Source of the DNA: Hormiphora californensis
Taxonomy: Eukaryota; Ctenophora; Tentaculata; Cydippida; Pleurobrachiidae
Reading direction: 5' to 3'
Assembly: GCA_020137815.1 (NCBI GenBank)
Contig: CM035350.1
Coordinates: 7,017,447-7,081,446, forward strand
Length of the DNA stretch: 64,000 bases
The position numbers and the translations under genes are program-made. Positions 37,101 to 49,100 of the stretch are shown piece by piece; position 1 is the stretch's first letter; the number at the start of each line of letters is the position of its first letter. The notes beneath the pieces were generated by a model. It ran no database searches, was not told the DNA's origin, and saw only the letters and a program-made list of their open reading frames with translations.

Positions 37101-40100
37101 ACCCAGCATCAACTAGTTCACCCTCACTCAGCCTCATTCAGCAACCTCCCAACACATGGTAAACGATATAGTTTAAAATTGGATTAAATGTAATTAGAAA
37201 TCAAACAATATATTATATTCAAATAGCACTAGCAACACGTCTGATCCTCCTCTGGGCACCTCCCCTATTGGCATCAAACAACTCGGCAGCAGTTACACCC
37301 AGAGCCTTAGCCACCTCGTTCCGGACAGAACCACTGGCCTTCCTCATCCTCCCAGGAGAGAGAGCAGCACGGGATTCAGCAGTGTAACGTCGTCTCGTTC
37401 TAACGGGTCCACAGGAGGGTAGGGGTCCACAGGAGGGAGAGGGTATGGGTCCACAGGAGGGTAGGGATGGCGGGGTGGAATCACCTGCAGCAGTAGTGGA
37501 GAGCAGGGAGAGGGACTCCTCAAGGCCGGAATAGGAGGGGAAGAGAAAGGAGCGGATGTTGGTGGGTGTCAGGTTACAGGGAGTAGTGGCTGCAATACCG
37601 TCCAGCAGGTCCAGGTCGGGCAGGGGTGGCAGGTCCAGGTCAGGCAGGGGTGGCAGGTCCTCAGTGGATGCAGGTAGGTAGGGAGGGATGTCCTCAGATG
37701 GGGCTGATAGGTCAGAGATATCCAGGTCGGAGACCTCCAAACTGCTCGCCACTGATGGTAGGGAGAGGTCCATGATGGAGAAGGAGGAGGTAGTGTCCTG
37801 GTGGGGAGTTGTATCAGGAATGGTGTCCATCGTGAAGGGTAGGTGGGGAGTAGTATCAGGAACGGTGAAGGGTGTGACGTCACCAGTAGGAGTTAGTGTT
37901 GGGGCAGGACCTAAAGAGGGTGGGCCGGGAATCAGGGGGAAGGAAGAAATGGTGAACTGAATCCGAGAGGGCTGGAGCTGGGAAGTTTTCTTGGTGAACT
38001 GCTTCATGATGTTGTTGTTGTTGATGTTGGGAGAAGTTGGAAACAATTGGGGATATCGTTTCTGACAGAACACTGAGTATTTGTATCTAGTTGATGGGCC
38101 ACATAACCATGCACACAATTCGTAACAGGCTCTCGTAACAGGACCTTGTGATTACTCTCTAGTAACTGATTAGGAGGTGATAATCGGGGACCGATTACAT
38201 ATCTGATTATCATCCCGATAATATATTATGTTCTCAGATATCGGCGATATCTGAGACGATGGTTGAGACCATACCGGTTCAACAATCATACCCACCCAAT
38301 GCTATCTGAGCCCCTACCAATCATACCCAATGCTATCTGAGCCCCTGCCAATCTGAGGTCTCAACAATGATGGAAACATAGGGACTTCTTATCCCATACA
38401 CCCAATCACAAACGGTGACCCACTTCTCTGGCCACTACAACTCTGGCTACTACAATTCTGGCTACTACAACTCTGGCTAGTAGCCACAGTTGTACACAAC
38501 TCTGGCTACTAGGAGTGCATCTCTGGCTACCAAACGACCCCGCCTATGTATGCAACAGAACACCGACTCATTAGGTGATAGGTAGCTAGGTACACACTAC
38601 AACAACAACAACAACAAAATGGATTTATATACCGACTAAATAGACAAGTACTCTCGATTGGTTCGAAGAGCAATTGCCATTCATAGCGGTTCTCTCATCC
38701 TATCTTGACATATTGGTTGACAAAAGGTCGTAAATGGTAACTCATACTGGTGACTTATAACTGACATATATAGTAGACTTTATTAACTCTCAACACTTGG
38801 TGACTGTGGGTGACAAGTATAATCAGAAAAAATAATAACAAAAATGATAAACTGAATAGTATCTTAGATTATAAAGAATTATGTGACAGCAGCAGGGGTG
38901 ACCGTGTGAGAACGGGGACTAATGAATAACCGAAAAGAAATTATTAAAGACTGATGTCGAAAACCAAATAAGGTCTTTCAGAGAAGGTAACAGTAGCATC
39001 GAACAGGTAGGTCTTCAGGCGGATACGGAAGGAGTCCTCTGAAGGTGCGTCTCTGAGGTTCTCCGGTAGGTTGTTCCAGACATGGGGGAGATATTGGGAT
39101 ATTCTCCTTTTTCCCAGTTTGCTCACTTTCACATTTCCAGAAAGTAGCTTTAACTTGTAATGGTCTACTTTACAGCTCTGACGAGTAGACTTCTGCACTG
39201 CAGTATTTTCATCATGTTCCACTAGATCCTGAAGGTACTGAGGGGCACTTCCATAATAGATCTTGTACCCTAGTAGACAGATTTTGAAAAATATCCTCTT
39301 CTCAATCGTAAGGATATGGGAATCACGGTAGAAGGGGTCCAGATCAACTTTCCTCTCTCTGACTCATGACTGACTTCTGTATCATGTCTGGTATGTTTGC
39401 AAAACACTCCCGCATAGCCTCAAGCTCCTTGAGAACCTGTTCAGACCTATCCTGTCCCACTACTGCTCCTTCTTCTGACTTGGTCTTCACAAGGTCTTCC
39501 TGCTGCTTGTCCACCATTCTCAATAGGTTAATAGCAAAATTCCATAGAATATCTTTAGTGATACCCGCTGGGGGAGCTTTTTTACCTTGCAAGATTGGGT
39601 CCATATCCACAGGTAGATTATCTTTCATAAACGTGTCCAAATCTTTCCTCGTCCATAACTTTAGCGGGATTGCCTTCAATGTCATCACTAGCTACGATCT
39701 GCAGGATAAATTCAAGGCCTCGCCTACACGCATTAATATACACGAGTTAGGTAATAGGTTATTGGTTTGCTGGATAAAGTACTGATAAGTTGAGAACATG
39801 GTGATTGCTTCCAGGCCAACCCCAAGGAATCGAATCCCGCCACTACAGCAACCTCCGCACCTAACAACACCAAGAGCTCTGACAACAACAGCGGAAAGAC
39901 CGAGACCCTCTGTCGGCCGTCTACTAAGATAGTAAACGTGGACAGCGGATACTCGCCAGAAACGGAGACTCAGATCGAACTCATCAGCCGTAAACCTGAC
40001 ATCGTTTCACCCGAGCTATTCAAGAAAAACATAGTTTTCGGGGATCAGATAATTTTCCAACCTTTAGGTGTAGAGGTCTGAAACTTCTTTTAAGTTGACC

Positions 40101-43100
40101 TTGTAACTAGATCTATCATTCAGTACTAAATTTAGCTTCTCAGCAATTGTGGTTCATGAATAAATGAGGATAACATTGAATTTTGGACAAAAGTTAACCT
40201 CACTTTTCTCCAAGACGGTGCACAAAAAATCGATTCTGAGCACATCATCTGGTCCGGCTCTTCGAGCCAGACCAGAGACCGAAAGTGACTTTTTATACCC
40301 CGGACCCCCCTCTGGCCTTAATTCGGTGCGGGTACACAAGTTACTAAGCCAGGCGCCCCGGCAATCTTGATAATCTGAGACCACCGTTCGATCTATACCC
40401 AGTTGTCCGGAATGAATAAATGTATGGACTGGGGTCCACTGATTCAACTACTCCACTTTCCTGTACTCCCACTCCTTCTTCGCCGACGCCCGACAGGAAG
40501 TAGTTCCACATGGAACAGCGAGCAGCATCTCTCCCCGTATCCTTCACCAGTTTCCTCGGTCCACTACCTCTGAACCCTCGCCTGGAAGCTGATCTAGTCA
40601 GGCTGTCCGCTACCTGACCCCGAGACCCAACCTCCATTGCCATGTTGAAACACTTCCAACCATTAGCAGGGCAAATAAGCTGATCCCACCAGTTCACCGT
40701 CTTTATCTCTCGCGAGAATTCAATATAAGATCAGGCCTGCTTTGGTCTCAGGGATAGAATGAAGCCAACCATTCTCTCCCCCATATCGTACAGGCTTCTC
40801 CAGCTGACTGTCAGGCTAATGCTTTGACCACAGTTCTCATGCGAGAAACGAAAATGGGTCAAGCCAATACTCTGGCAGCCAGCTGAACACATGAATCCCA
40901 TCGGGACCACATCCTCTCTCCAAGCCAACCACATCTGACTGAACGTCTATTGTCTAATTGCATTCTCTCTACTGCAGTCCTCTCTTGGTATAACCTCTTA
41001 AGAACTCTGTCGATCACAGCACCTATCGTCTCACTGTCCGACACCTTCTCCCAAGGATACGTCCCTGACAACGATATAATAACGTGTAATACGGCGTTAT
41101 ATTTCTTCTATAAGCAGGACTTCGTAATAGCCAGAGTTGCACCCCTAGTAGCCAGAGTTGTATACAACTGTGGCTACTAGCCAGAGTTGTAATAGCCAGA
41201 GTTGTAGTAGCCAGAGTTGTAGTGGCCAGAGAAGTGGGTAATCATCACAAACCGAATCTTATCATTATCACTGCGCTGGCAAGGTAGCCACATAGTTCTA
41301 TCAAACCCACAGCTCACTGTTTTTTTATAAAACCTTCATTCCCGCAATTATCCAGGATTTTTAAACATCACGTACCCATTTTCAACTCAGGAGCCTTAAA
41401 CCTCTACCTCCCAGGTCACTGAAACAAGAATTCAAGGATGTAGGAGAGCAGCTGCAGCTAAAAAGAGATCAGATTGTGTTAATGGAAACTCGACTGAATG
41501 ACGCCGAACACAAACTAGCTGTCCAGAGCACTAGATCTGCCGAGATAAGGAGCGCTAATGATCTTGAGAATGCTGATGCCCGTCACAAATCTGTTAAACA
41601 GGTCGGTGGGATGTTTCTGAAACATATTATGAAACATGTTAAACTTCTGAAACATGTTATACTTCTGCCAGCATCTTCTCAATTAGTTATAGGACTCCCT
41701 TGCACTGTACATATATTACCTGTCCCGTGCTTCTGCACCTCTATATATAGCGTGGGTGGCACGTCACAGAAAATAGAGAGAGATGGAGATAAAATGATGA
41801 TGGATTTGTATCTTGAGTAGATCTGATGGTTCTGCGGCATACACGATCACTGTAACACATCGACCACCCCTATACAATATCCCTTTCTCTGTTTGTTCCT
41901 TGCTCCCTGTCATTTCAACTTCCCATGTTAGCTCTCTTCCTCTTCTCCTCCCTATCTTTCTTTTTGGTACTGCGCTATTTTCGCACCATCCAATCCCACC
42001 GCAGAGTGAGTCTGCACATCTTTGTTTATGAAATCACCCCTCCGCACAAGCTCACGGAGGGGTGACTTCGTAACCAAGCACATCTCTTGTCTGATATATT
42101 GTCTAATTTCTATTGAGCTATATATCGCTTGCTTTACATACACTCTCCTCTCAGAAGCTGCAACGAGAAGTTGAGATGCTAGAAAACTCACTGGAGACAG
42201 CCCATGCAACCATTAAAACTCTCCAATCTCAACTGCCCGGCGGAGCGGACGCTGATGCTATAGTCAAACAGGTAAGGATGATTTAAAGTTGGTAAAGCTG
42301 CCATCTGGTTGGTGCTATGATATACGAGGTGTTATGACTAACATTACAGTAACACTCCTCCCTCTCCTTGAGTCGCCTGACACTATGTTCGTGCTTAGAA
42401 TAAAAAGAAAGTATGAACAATTCAACTCTCTCCAGGTCCAGGATAACCAGGAGAAGTTGAAGAAGATGCAGGATGAGTATCGGAGACAAGTTGAGGACCT
42501 AGAAGTGGCATTATCAACCCAAACTGCCACCCTAACCCGCCGGGAGAATGAATTGAAGATGCTTCGTGAGCAGGTATCCCAGTTGGAGGGTCGGTTAGAG
42601 AGGGCTGCTACCTCCAAGGAGCAGGACCTGTCACATCTGAGGGCTGACAAGACGAGATTCATGGAGGCCAACCAGAAACTGGAGCAACAAAACCTGGAGT
42701 TGGTAACGTTGTGTGAGCGGGTTAAGGGTGACTACGAGCGGCAATCCGCCACTCTCACCGCTACTGAGGCTCAGTTCTCCACCTCGCGACACGAGTTAGG
42801 TATCAGAGAGGAGGAGGTAGGGAGGTTGGAGGACAAGGTGAGGAATCTGGAGGAAAGGGTGACTACTCTGAGGAATGAGAAGAGTGCTAGCAGTGCAGCT
42901 GCAGCCACCACACCAGATAGCTTGCTGGCGAGCAAGGAGGCACAGATTGGAGATCTAGAGGAGAAACTGAATGAACAGTCAGAGAAATATCAGGTACTTA
43001 CTTTTAATAGATCACATAGTTCGATCAGAAAATCAGTCTTTTCTGTATCACTAATATCACTCTCTCCATGCGCTATATAACCAATAGATTATAATTATGT

Positions 43101-46100
43101 TTTCGTGAGATACTCGATTCTACTCGTTAGTCTCACAACTAATCGAAGAGTTTGAGTTTGTCCACCTTATAATTATAATGACAACTGATATCATAATTCC
43201 CCTTTAATTACCACTCTCTCGTCTCTCCTCTCGCCCCTCGTAATAATCATTATCCTTCAGGGCGAAATTTCAAAATTAAAATCTGACATCTGGCAGCTAC
43301 AGACCGATGTAACTTCAGAAAAGGCCAACAAGAAGGCCCTCGAGGGAAAGTTGTCTGAGATGAATTTGAAGTTGGATAATTGTAATGCGAGCTATCAGCG
43401 AGAGGTAGGGGGTCTTATTGGTTAAGAAATCTAACCCGGCTCAACTCTTTGCGCGCTGGCAAGGGAGGGGCAACTTCGTTACCAACCTCGGCCAAGGGTC
43501 TTCCTAATTTATCACTGCACCGATTAATTTCTTTCTGAGCCTGAATACCTCTCTTCTGACTAAAACACATTCTTGTCTCTCTAGTTGGATACGAGTAAAC
43601 AGCAGCTGACCACCTCGCGATCTCAATACGAGGACCTGAACCGGCGTTATACTGACCTCTCCAACACAGCTAATGATCTGACCAAGAAAGTCCGACAACT
43701 TGGTAGGTGCTGCACATGGCTGTACTTGGTAGGTGCACATGGCTGTACTTGGTAGGTGCAAAACTTGTTCGATCCATTGCAACTAAACCTATTCTCGCTC
43801 CGCGAATAATGTATGTGAGATCGATCTCAGTCGCACGCGACCTTGATCTCACTCAGGTGTCAATGTCACCAAGTGCACAACTTGATCACGTACCAAACCT
43901 AGTCGTGTAGACTAACTCGATATTACTGAGAGTCAGACATACAATCAGTCAGCTATAATATCTGGCATGTATCATGGGGGTGACTTTTGGGCATTGTTCG
44001 TACCATGTCAATCTCAAGATAACACTTGAATTGTTCAGAATTTCTTTTTATTCTGCGGAGCACGCACACAGTGTCATGCGGCTCAAGATAACGCTACTAT
44101 TTGACCATACACAGCTCCATCATATTGATACCGATCTGTTTTTGGTGACGCGGTCACCCCTACACTAGTTGGCATCACCAAGATCTGTTTGGGGATATAT
44201 TACCGCTACAGTCTAGCAGCTGTTGTTGTGACGATCCTTAGTCCTACTTGGAAAGAGAAAACTCGTCCCCCCCTCTTATTTTCTCTCTCAATGCCGTCCT
44301 TTCCGTGCCCTAATCTTCCTTTTTACATTCCCGTTCTCTCCCTACTTCCCCAGTGTTTCTCCGTCAACTACAAGGGGCTCGAGTCACTACACATGCTCTA
44401 CGGGCGGGCACCCTTCTTTTGACAATAGACTTTTGTCTTTAAGATCCTTCGCTAGTTCTCTTTTCTATTTTTCTCTCCCTTTTTTCTTTCTCTCGCCCCC
44501 TGACCTCCATCCCAACGTACTACACATACCGCCATCCATCCCGTTTGATTGTTTTGTGTGCGTTACAGCACTCTTAGAACCTAGCATGCCCTCGTTTCGA
44601 CGCCTCCTTACTTTTCGTCGCATCTCAACCTTACCAACACTTGATGAATGTAAAGGTGAACCACACTTTTACAATGTTGATTGAATGTTATTGTTTATCG
44701 AGGAGTGTCTGGTGAAGTCGAATATTTTGGGAAAGATAGAGGAATAATAATTTTTGTCGCGAAGCTTATAGAGTCAGCTGCATGACCGGCCCTAATTATG
44801 GTGCACCACAAAAGAGTAGTCCTATCCTTATAGGCCTGTTATAGCTATAGCTATCCTCCCCCTTAACCTCCCTCTCTCACGTAACAAATGATAACCCTAA
44901 GTTTTGATTTCTCCTTCCGGCTGGACAAATGATAGACGGGTATTTTATTGTACCTTCACCCACGCCTCCCTCTCTCACGTAACAAATATAATTCATTGTA
45001 ATTTACCTTCACCACCATATTATTTTCAGAGTTTGAGGTGGAGAGCAAGGCGAGGGAGATCCGAGATTTGAAGGAACAAGGAGCCGAGCTGGACAGGACA
45101 GTGAAGGCTCGGAATGCAGAGGCGGAGAGAATGATAGAGCGTAATGCAGAGTTAGATAAAGAGTTAACGGTTAGGAAGGAATGCTACTGATGTTAACGGG
45201 GAACTTAGTGAGCTCCTCCTCAACAAGGATAACCACATTCAGGTACATTACATAACCACATTCACGTAACCATATTCAGGTATTAATCAAAGAAGAGATT
45301 GGTTAGCTCTTTAGAGTTATCTTTACAAAAGTTTTAAGTTTTGATAACTTGGGTTTTGACCTAATTAACGCTTTCTTGTTTATTGCCTCCGTTATACCCA
45401 AGAACTATTAATTCTAGGAGGTAGAACGAAAGCTAGCCCGAAGTGCAGAGCAGGTTGCTGACGCTAAATCGGAGGTCCGATCCCTCAAAGAACGGCTGAC
45501 TTCTCTGGAGGATGAGAGAAGGAGGACAACAAATAGTGCCCGAGAGCTCCAGAACGCTGCTGAAAGTGAGCTGGTCAGGGAGAGGGAGGTGCTACAGGAT
45601 AAGAACAAGATGCTAAATGAGGAGGTGACAAGGTTAACGATGGAGATGACACAACAGAGGAGAGGAATGGGAATGGTGGATGAGGGTCTTATGAAGAAAG
45701 TTAGAAACAGTGATTCTGATCTTGATGAGGTAATGTGATCTGTCATGTGATCTGTCATGTGGGGAATGGTAGACAGATACAGTCGGACCCCGATTTACCG
45801 GGATACTCGAGGGAAAGAGTTTTACCCGGCAAATCGGGGTGTACGGTATATCGGGGGCCGGTAAATCGGGGTCCAACTGATACAGTTGGACCCTGATCCT
45901 GCTATACTGACAGTAGGATCCGGTTAAGTATTAAGTACGGAGAGTTATAAAGAGAAGGAGGGGGTTGAGAATTGAAAACACTACCATGTAACCATTGTGA
46001 AGTACAATCATTCCACAGATGACTAAGAGATACAAGGTGTCCTCCGCTTTGCTGGACGAGAAACAGGAACAGCTGAAGACACACAAGGACGAGATAAGAA

Positions 46101-49100
46101 TTCTGAGGATGACTATTGATAGTTACGAGTCCAAGCTGACCGACCAAAGCAAGCTGATAACTAGGTTGCAGAAGGAATTAACTGATGTAAAAGGTGAGGA
46201 ATTACACTGTCATGCCAATTCTCTGACCACTGCTGTCAGGCCAATTCTCTGACCGCTGTTGTCAGGCCAATTCTCTGACAGCCATTACAGATATCAAGGA
46301 GAAGAGAGACTAAACTAGATCCAAAAACCAAACAAGTTTGGTGGATAGCCGGGGCCGCAGAAATTTAAAAACTTGCGAAAGTTTTGATATATGAACTTTC
46401 GGGGCCTGGGGTGCTGTTAAATTCGCGTTTCCATGATTATAACCAGCAACATTTTCGAACTATATGCCAGGAAAACTATCGCAATGATTGCAAGTTATCA
46501 TTATTTTTGATTCCACATTATCATACATACAGCTCCACACATATCACGTATAATATACTGCACACAGTGGGTCGTTTCAGAGTCTGTTTTACAGAATAAT
46601 AGTGTGTTTTGAAAGAACGGCTGACTATCATGGAAACGCGAATTTAACAGCACCCCAGGCCCCGAAAGTTCATATATCAAAACTTTCGCAAGTTTTTAAA
46701 TTTCTGCGGCCCCGGCTATCCACCAAACTTGTTTGGTTTTTGGATCTAGTATCAGGCATTTTGTTATACTACTTAGCTGAGTTTAATAAATGTGGATTGG
46801 GGATTCACGGAATTTTTCAATCGCAGATATCCAATCTCGGATATCAATTGCGAATAACGAATATGATAGTAATCGCGGACAACCTATCGCGGATAACTGA
46901 TCACGAATCCGTTATAAGTTATCTGCGATTAATTATCGCGATTAGCTATCGCGATTAGCTATCGCGATTAGCTATATTTGCGATTAGCTATCCGCGATTG
47001 GTAACTATCATATTACTCATTCGCGATGAGTTGTCGTGGTTAAGTAGTTATCCGCGATTACTATTATTTATTAGTTATCCGTGATTGGTTCTCCACGATT
47101 ATTCTCTGATTTTGATTATTAGTTACTGATAACGATCAAGGATAAGCATTGATAATCAAATATATCTGATACAATCAGGTTCTAGATGCTAATTCGCTCT
47201 TTTCTCGGTTTTTTCAAATCGTCTTATATTTAAGACAGTCATAACTCTAGATATGACTACCCATTATAACTAAAAATGCGGCAGTAAACCTTATTTTATA
47301 AAATAAATCTGATTCAATGTTAATCTAGACTCTGAAACGCTTCTTTCTAGGCGTTTTCAAAATCGTCTTAAATTTAAGACAGTCATAAATCTAGATATGA
47401 CTTCCAATTATATCTGAAAATACAGCAGTTGACCTACGTTGGCAAAATATATGTGATAAAATCATGATTTAAAGTTTAATTTGCTCTTTTCTAGGTTTTT
47501 TTGAAAATCGTCTTAAATCTTAATACAGTCAGATGCACGTAACTGAAGCACCGTAAGTCGGATTTGCTTGAAATTTTGAACGTGTGTTTGAGATGTCAAG
47601 GCAACACAACGTACCAAGCGGCGTGTTCGTAGAACGACGGGAAGGCTGTCTTAGACGCCAAAGAAAACGTAAGACAGTCATAACTTTTGTTATGACTGTC
47701 CGTTTTCTCTGTCCAAGCTTTAATACAAGGTACACCACTAAACCTACCGACTCCCAAAGTTTCATGATGATAGCTTTAAAACTGTGACCTCCATCGTGTA
47801 CGCAAAAAAGTCGTTACTTTACGGTGGTTCGTCACGCTAAAAACGGACATTTTGTCTAAAATACGACCATCTGTAGCGCAAAAACCGTAACTCCGATTTG
47901 CATGAAATTTTAAACGTGTGCTCTAGGTGTCAAGGCAACACGAACTACCAAGCGGCATGTTCGTAGGACAACGAGAAGGTTGTCTAAAACTAAGTTGAAA
48001 TCGCCGATTTCAGACAATAAGTATAGTAGCGCTGTCAAAATTTTCAAAAATTTTCAAAAAATTCAAAAAATTTTTTTTCGCAATTTCGATTTTCCATTCA
48101 ATGGAAGCAAGAATGCTTGGAAAATGGACATTTTTAAGGGAAGGATGGTTGGGGGGAGGGAGGATTGGGCCCCGTGCGCTTGCCAGCGCTATGATGATCT
48201 TCCTGTCCTCCCTTCTTGTAACCCCCCTCCCCCTGTTCAGGAACATTAGCGGTGAACCTGCTAGACGAGATCCAACATGCAACATCCCCCACTCCGCCAC
48301 CCCCAGCCACTCTCACCACACCAGTAGAGAGACAGCCCTCTACCACTGCACTGATAGAGGAGGATGTGAAGAATGCACTGCGGACTATTGATGAGGCCAA
48401 TGCGTCATCTAGCTTTAGGAGGACAGCCACTGCTGAGAGTGAGGCGAGATACTACGTTGCCCTAGCTGACTATAACGTGAGTTCATTCTTAGTTAACAAG
48501 ATAATCACCCTTATATTAGTGTCTGTTTAGAGAGGGTTAGTACCAAACTATACAAATCAGTTTTTACAATTTGTCTGTTTAATTGGTTGCAAAGCAGATC
48601 AATGACATTCATTACAGCAGGCCATTAATTAGGTATAACCTTTGTTTCAGGCCCACCCCGGAACCGATGAGATACCGATGAGGGAGGGTGATGTAGTAAT
48701 TGTGTTGAGTGATGAAGTTAACGGCTTCTTTAGTGCAGAGGTTGAGGGAAGGAAGGGTCTGGTACCTGCTAACCTAGTTGGAGAATACACACCCAAACAC
48801 CCCGTGAGTGGTACCAAGTTGATACACCTTATTCTCCATGCCAAGTTGCTCCAAACAAATGCCCCTATATATTCTACAGCTCGCACAAAGCTATTTAACC
48901 CCACCCCTGAACACCCCCTCCCCAGGGTTCTGCTATCCCACTTGAAGCCTACCAACACGCTGCCATGGATGCAGAAGAGGAAGACCCGATGAAGGGTCTG
49001 GATCCACCCGTAGACCCGGCTGCTATCTGGCTGCCTAACTCTAGCGTGTGCCTCACATGGGAGCCCCCTCTACTGGTGGACGGACGGAATCAGGGTGTCA

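Larger units (their letters stand above)
38416..41243. mobile_element. 2.8-kb TIR element carrying a LINE remnant and other fragments
   Basis: Inverted repeats of about 130 bp rich in CTCTGGCTACTACAA occur at 38416-38545 and about 41105-41243. Outside them lie near-identical 11-mers, ATCACAAACGG (38405-38415) and ATCACAAACCG (41244-41254), a possible 9-11 bp target duplication as made by Mutator-like elements. Each TIR contains its own short tandem copies of the CTGGCTACTACAA word. The interior holds a collapsed LINE on the minus strand (about 38597-39688). No transposase is recognised. The class is uncertain. Confidence 0.6.
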
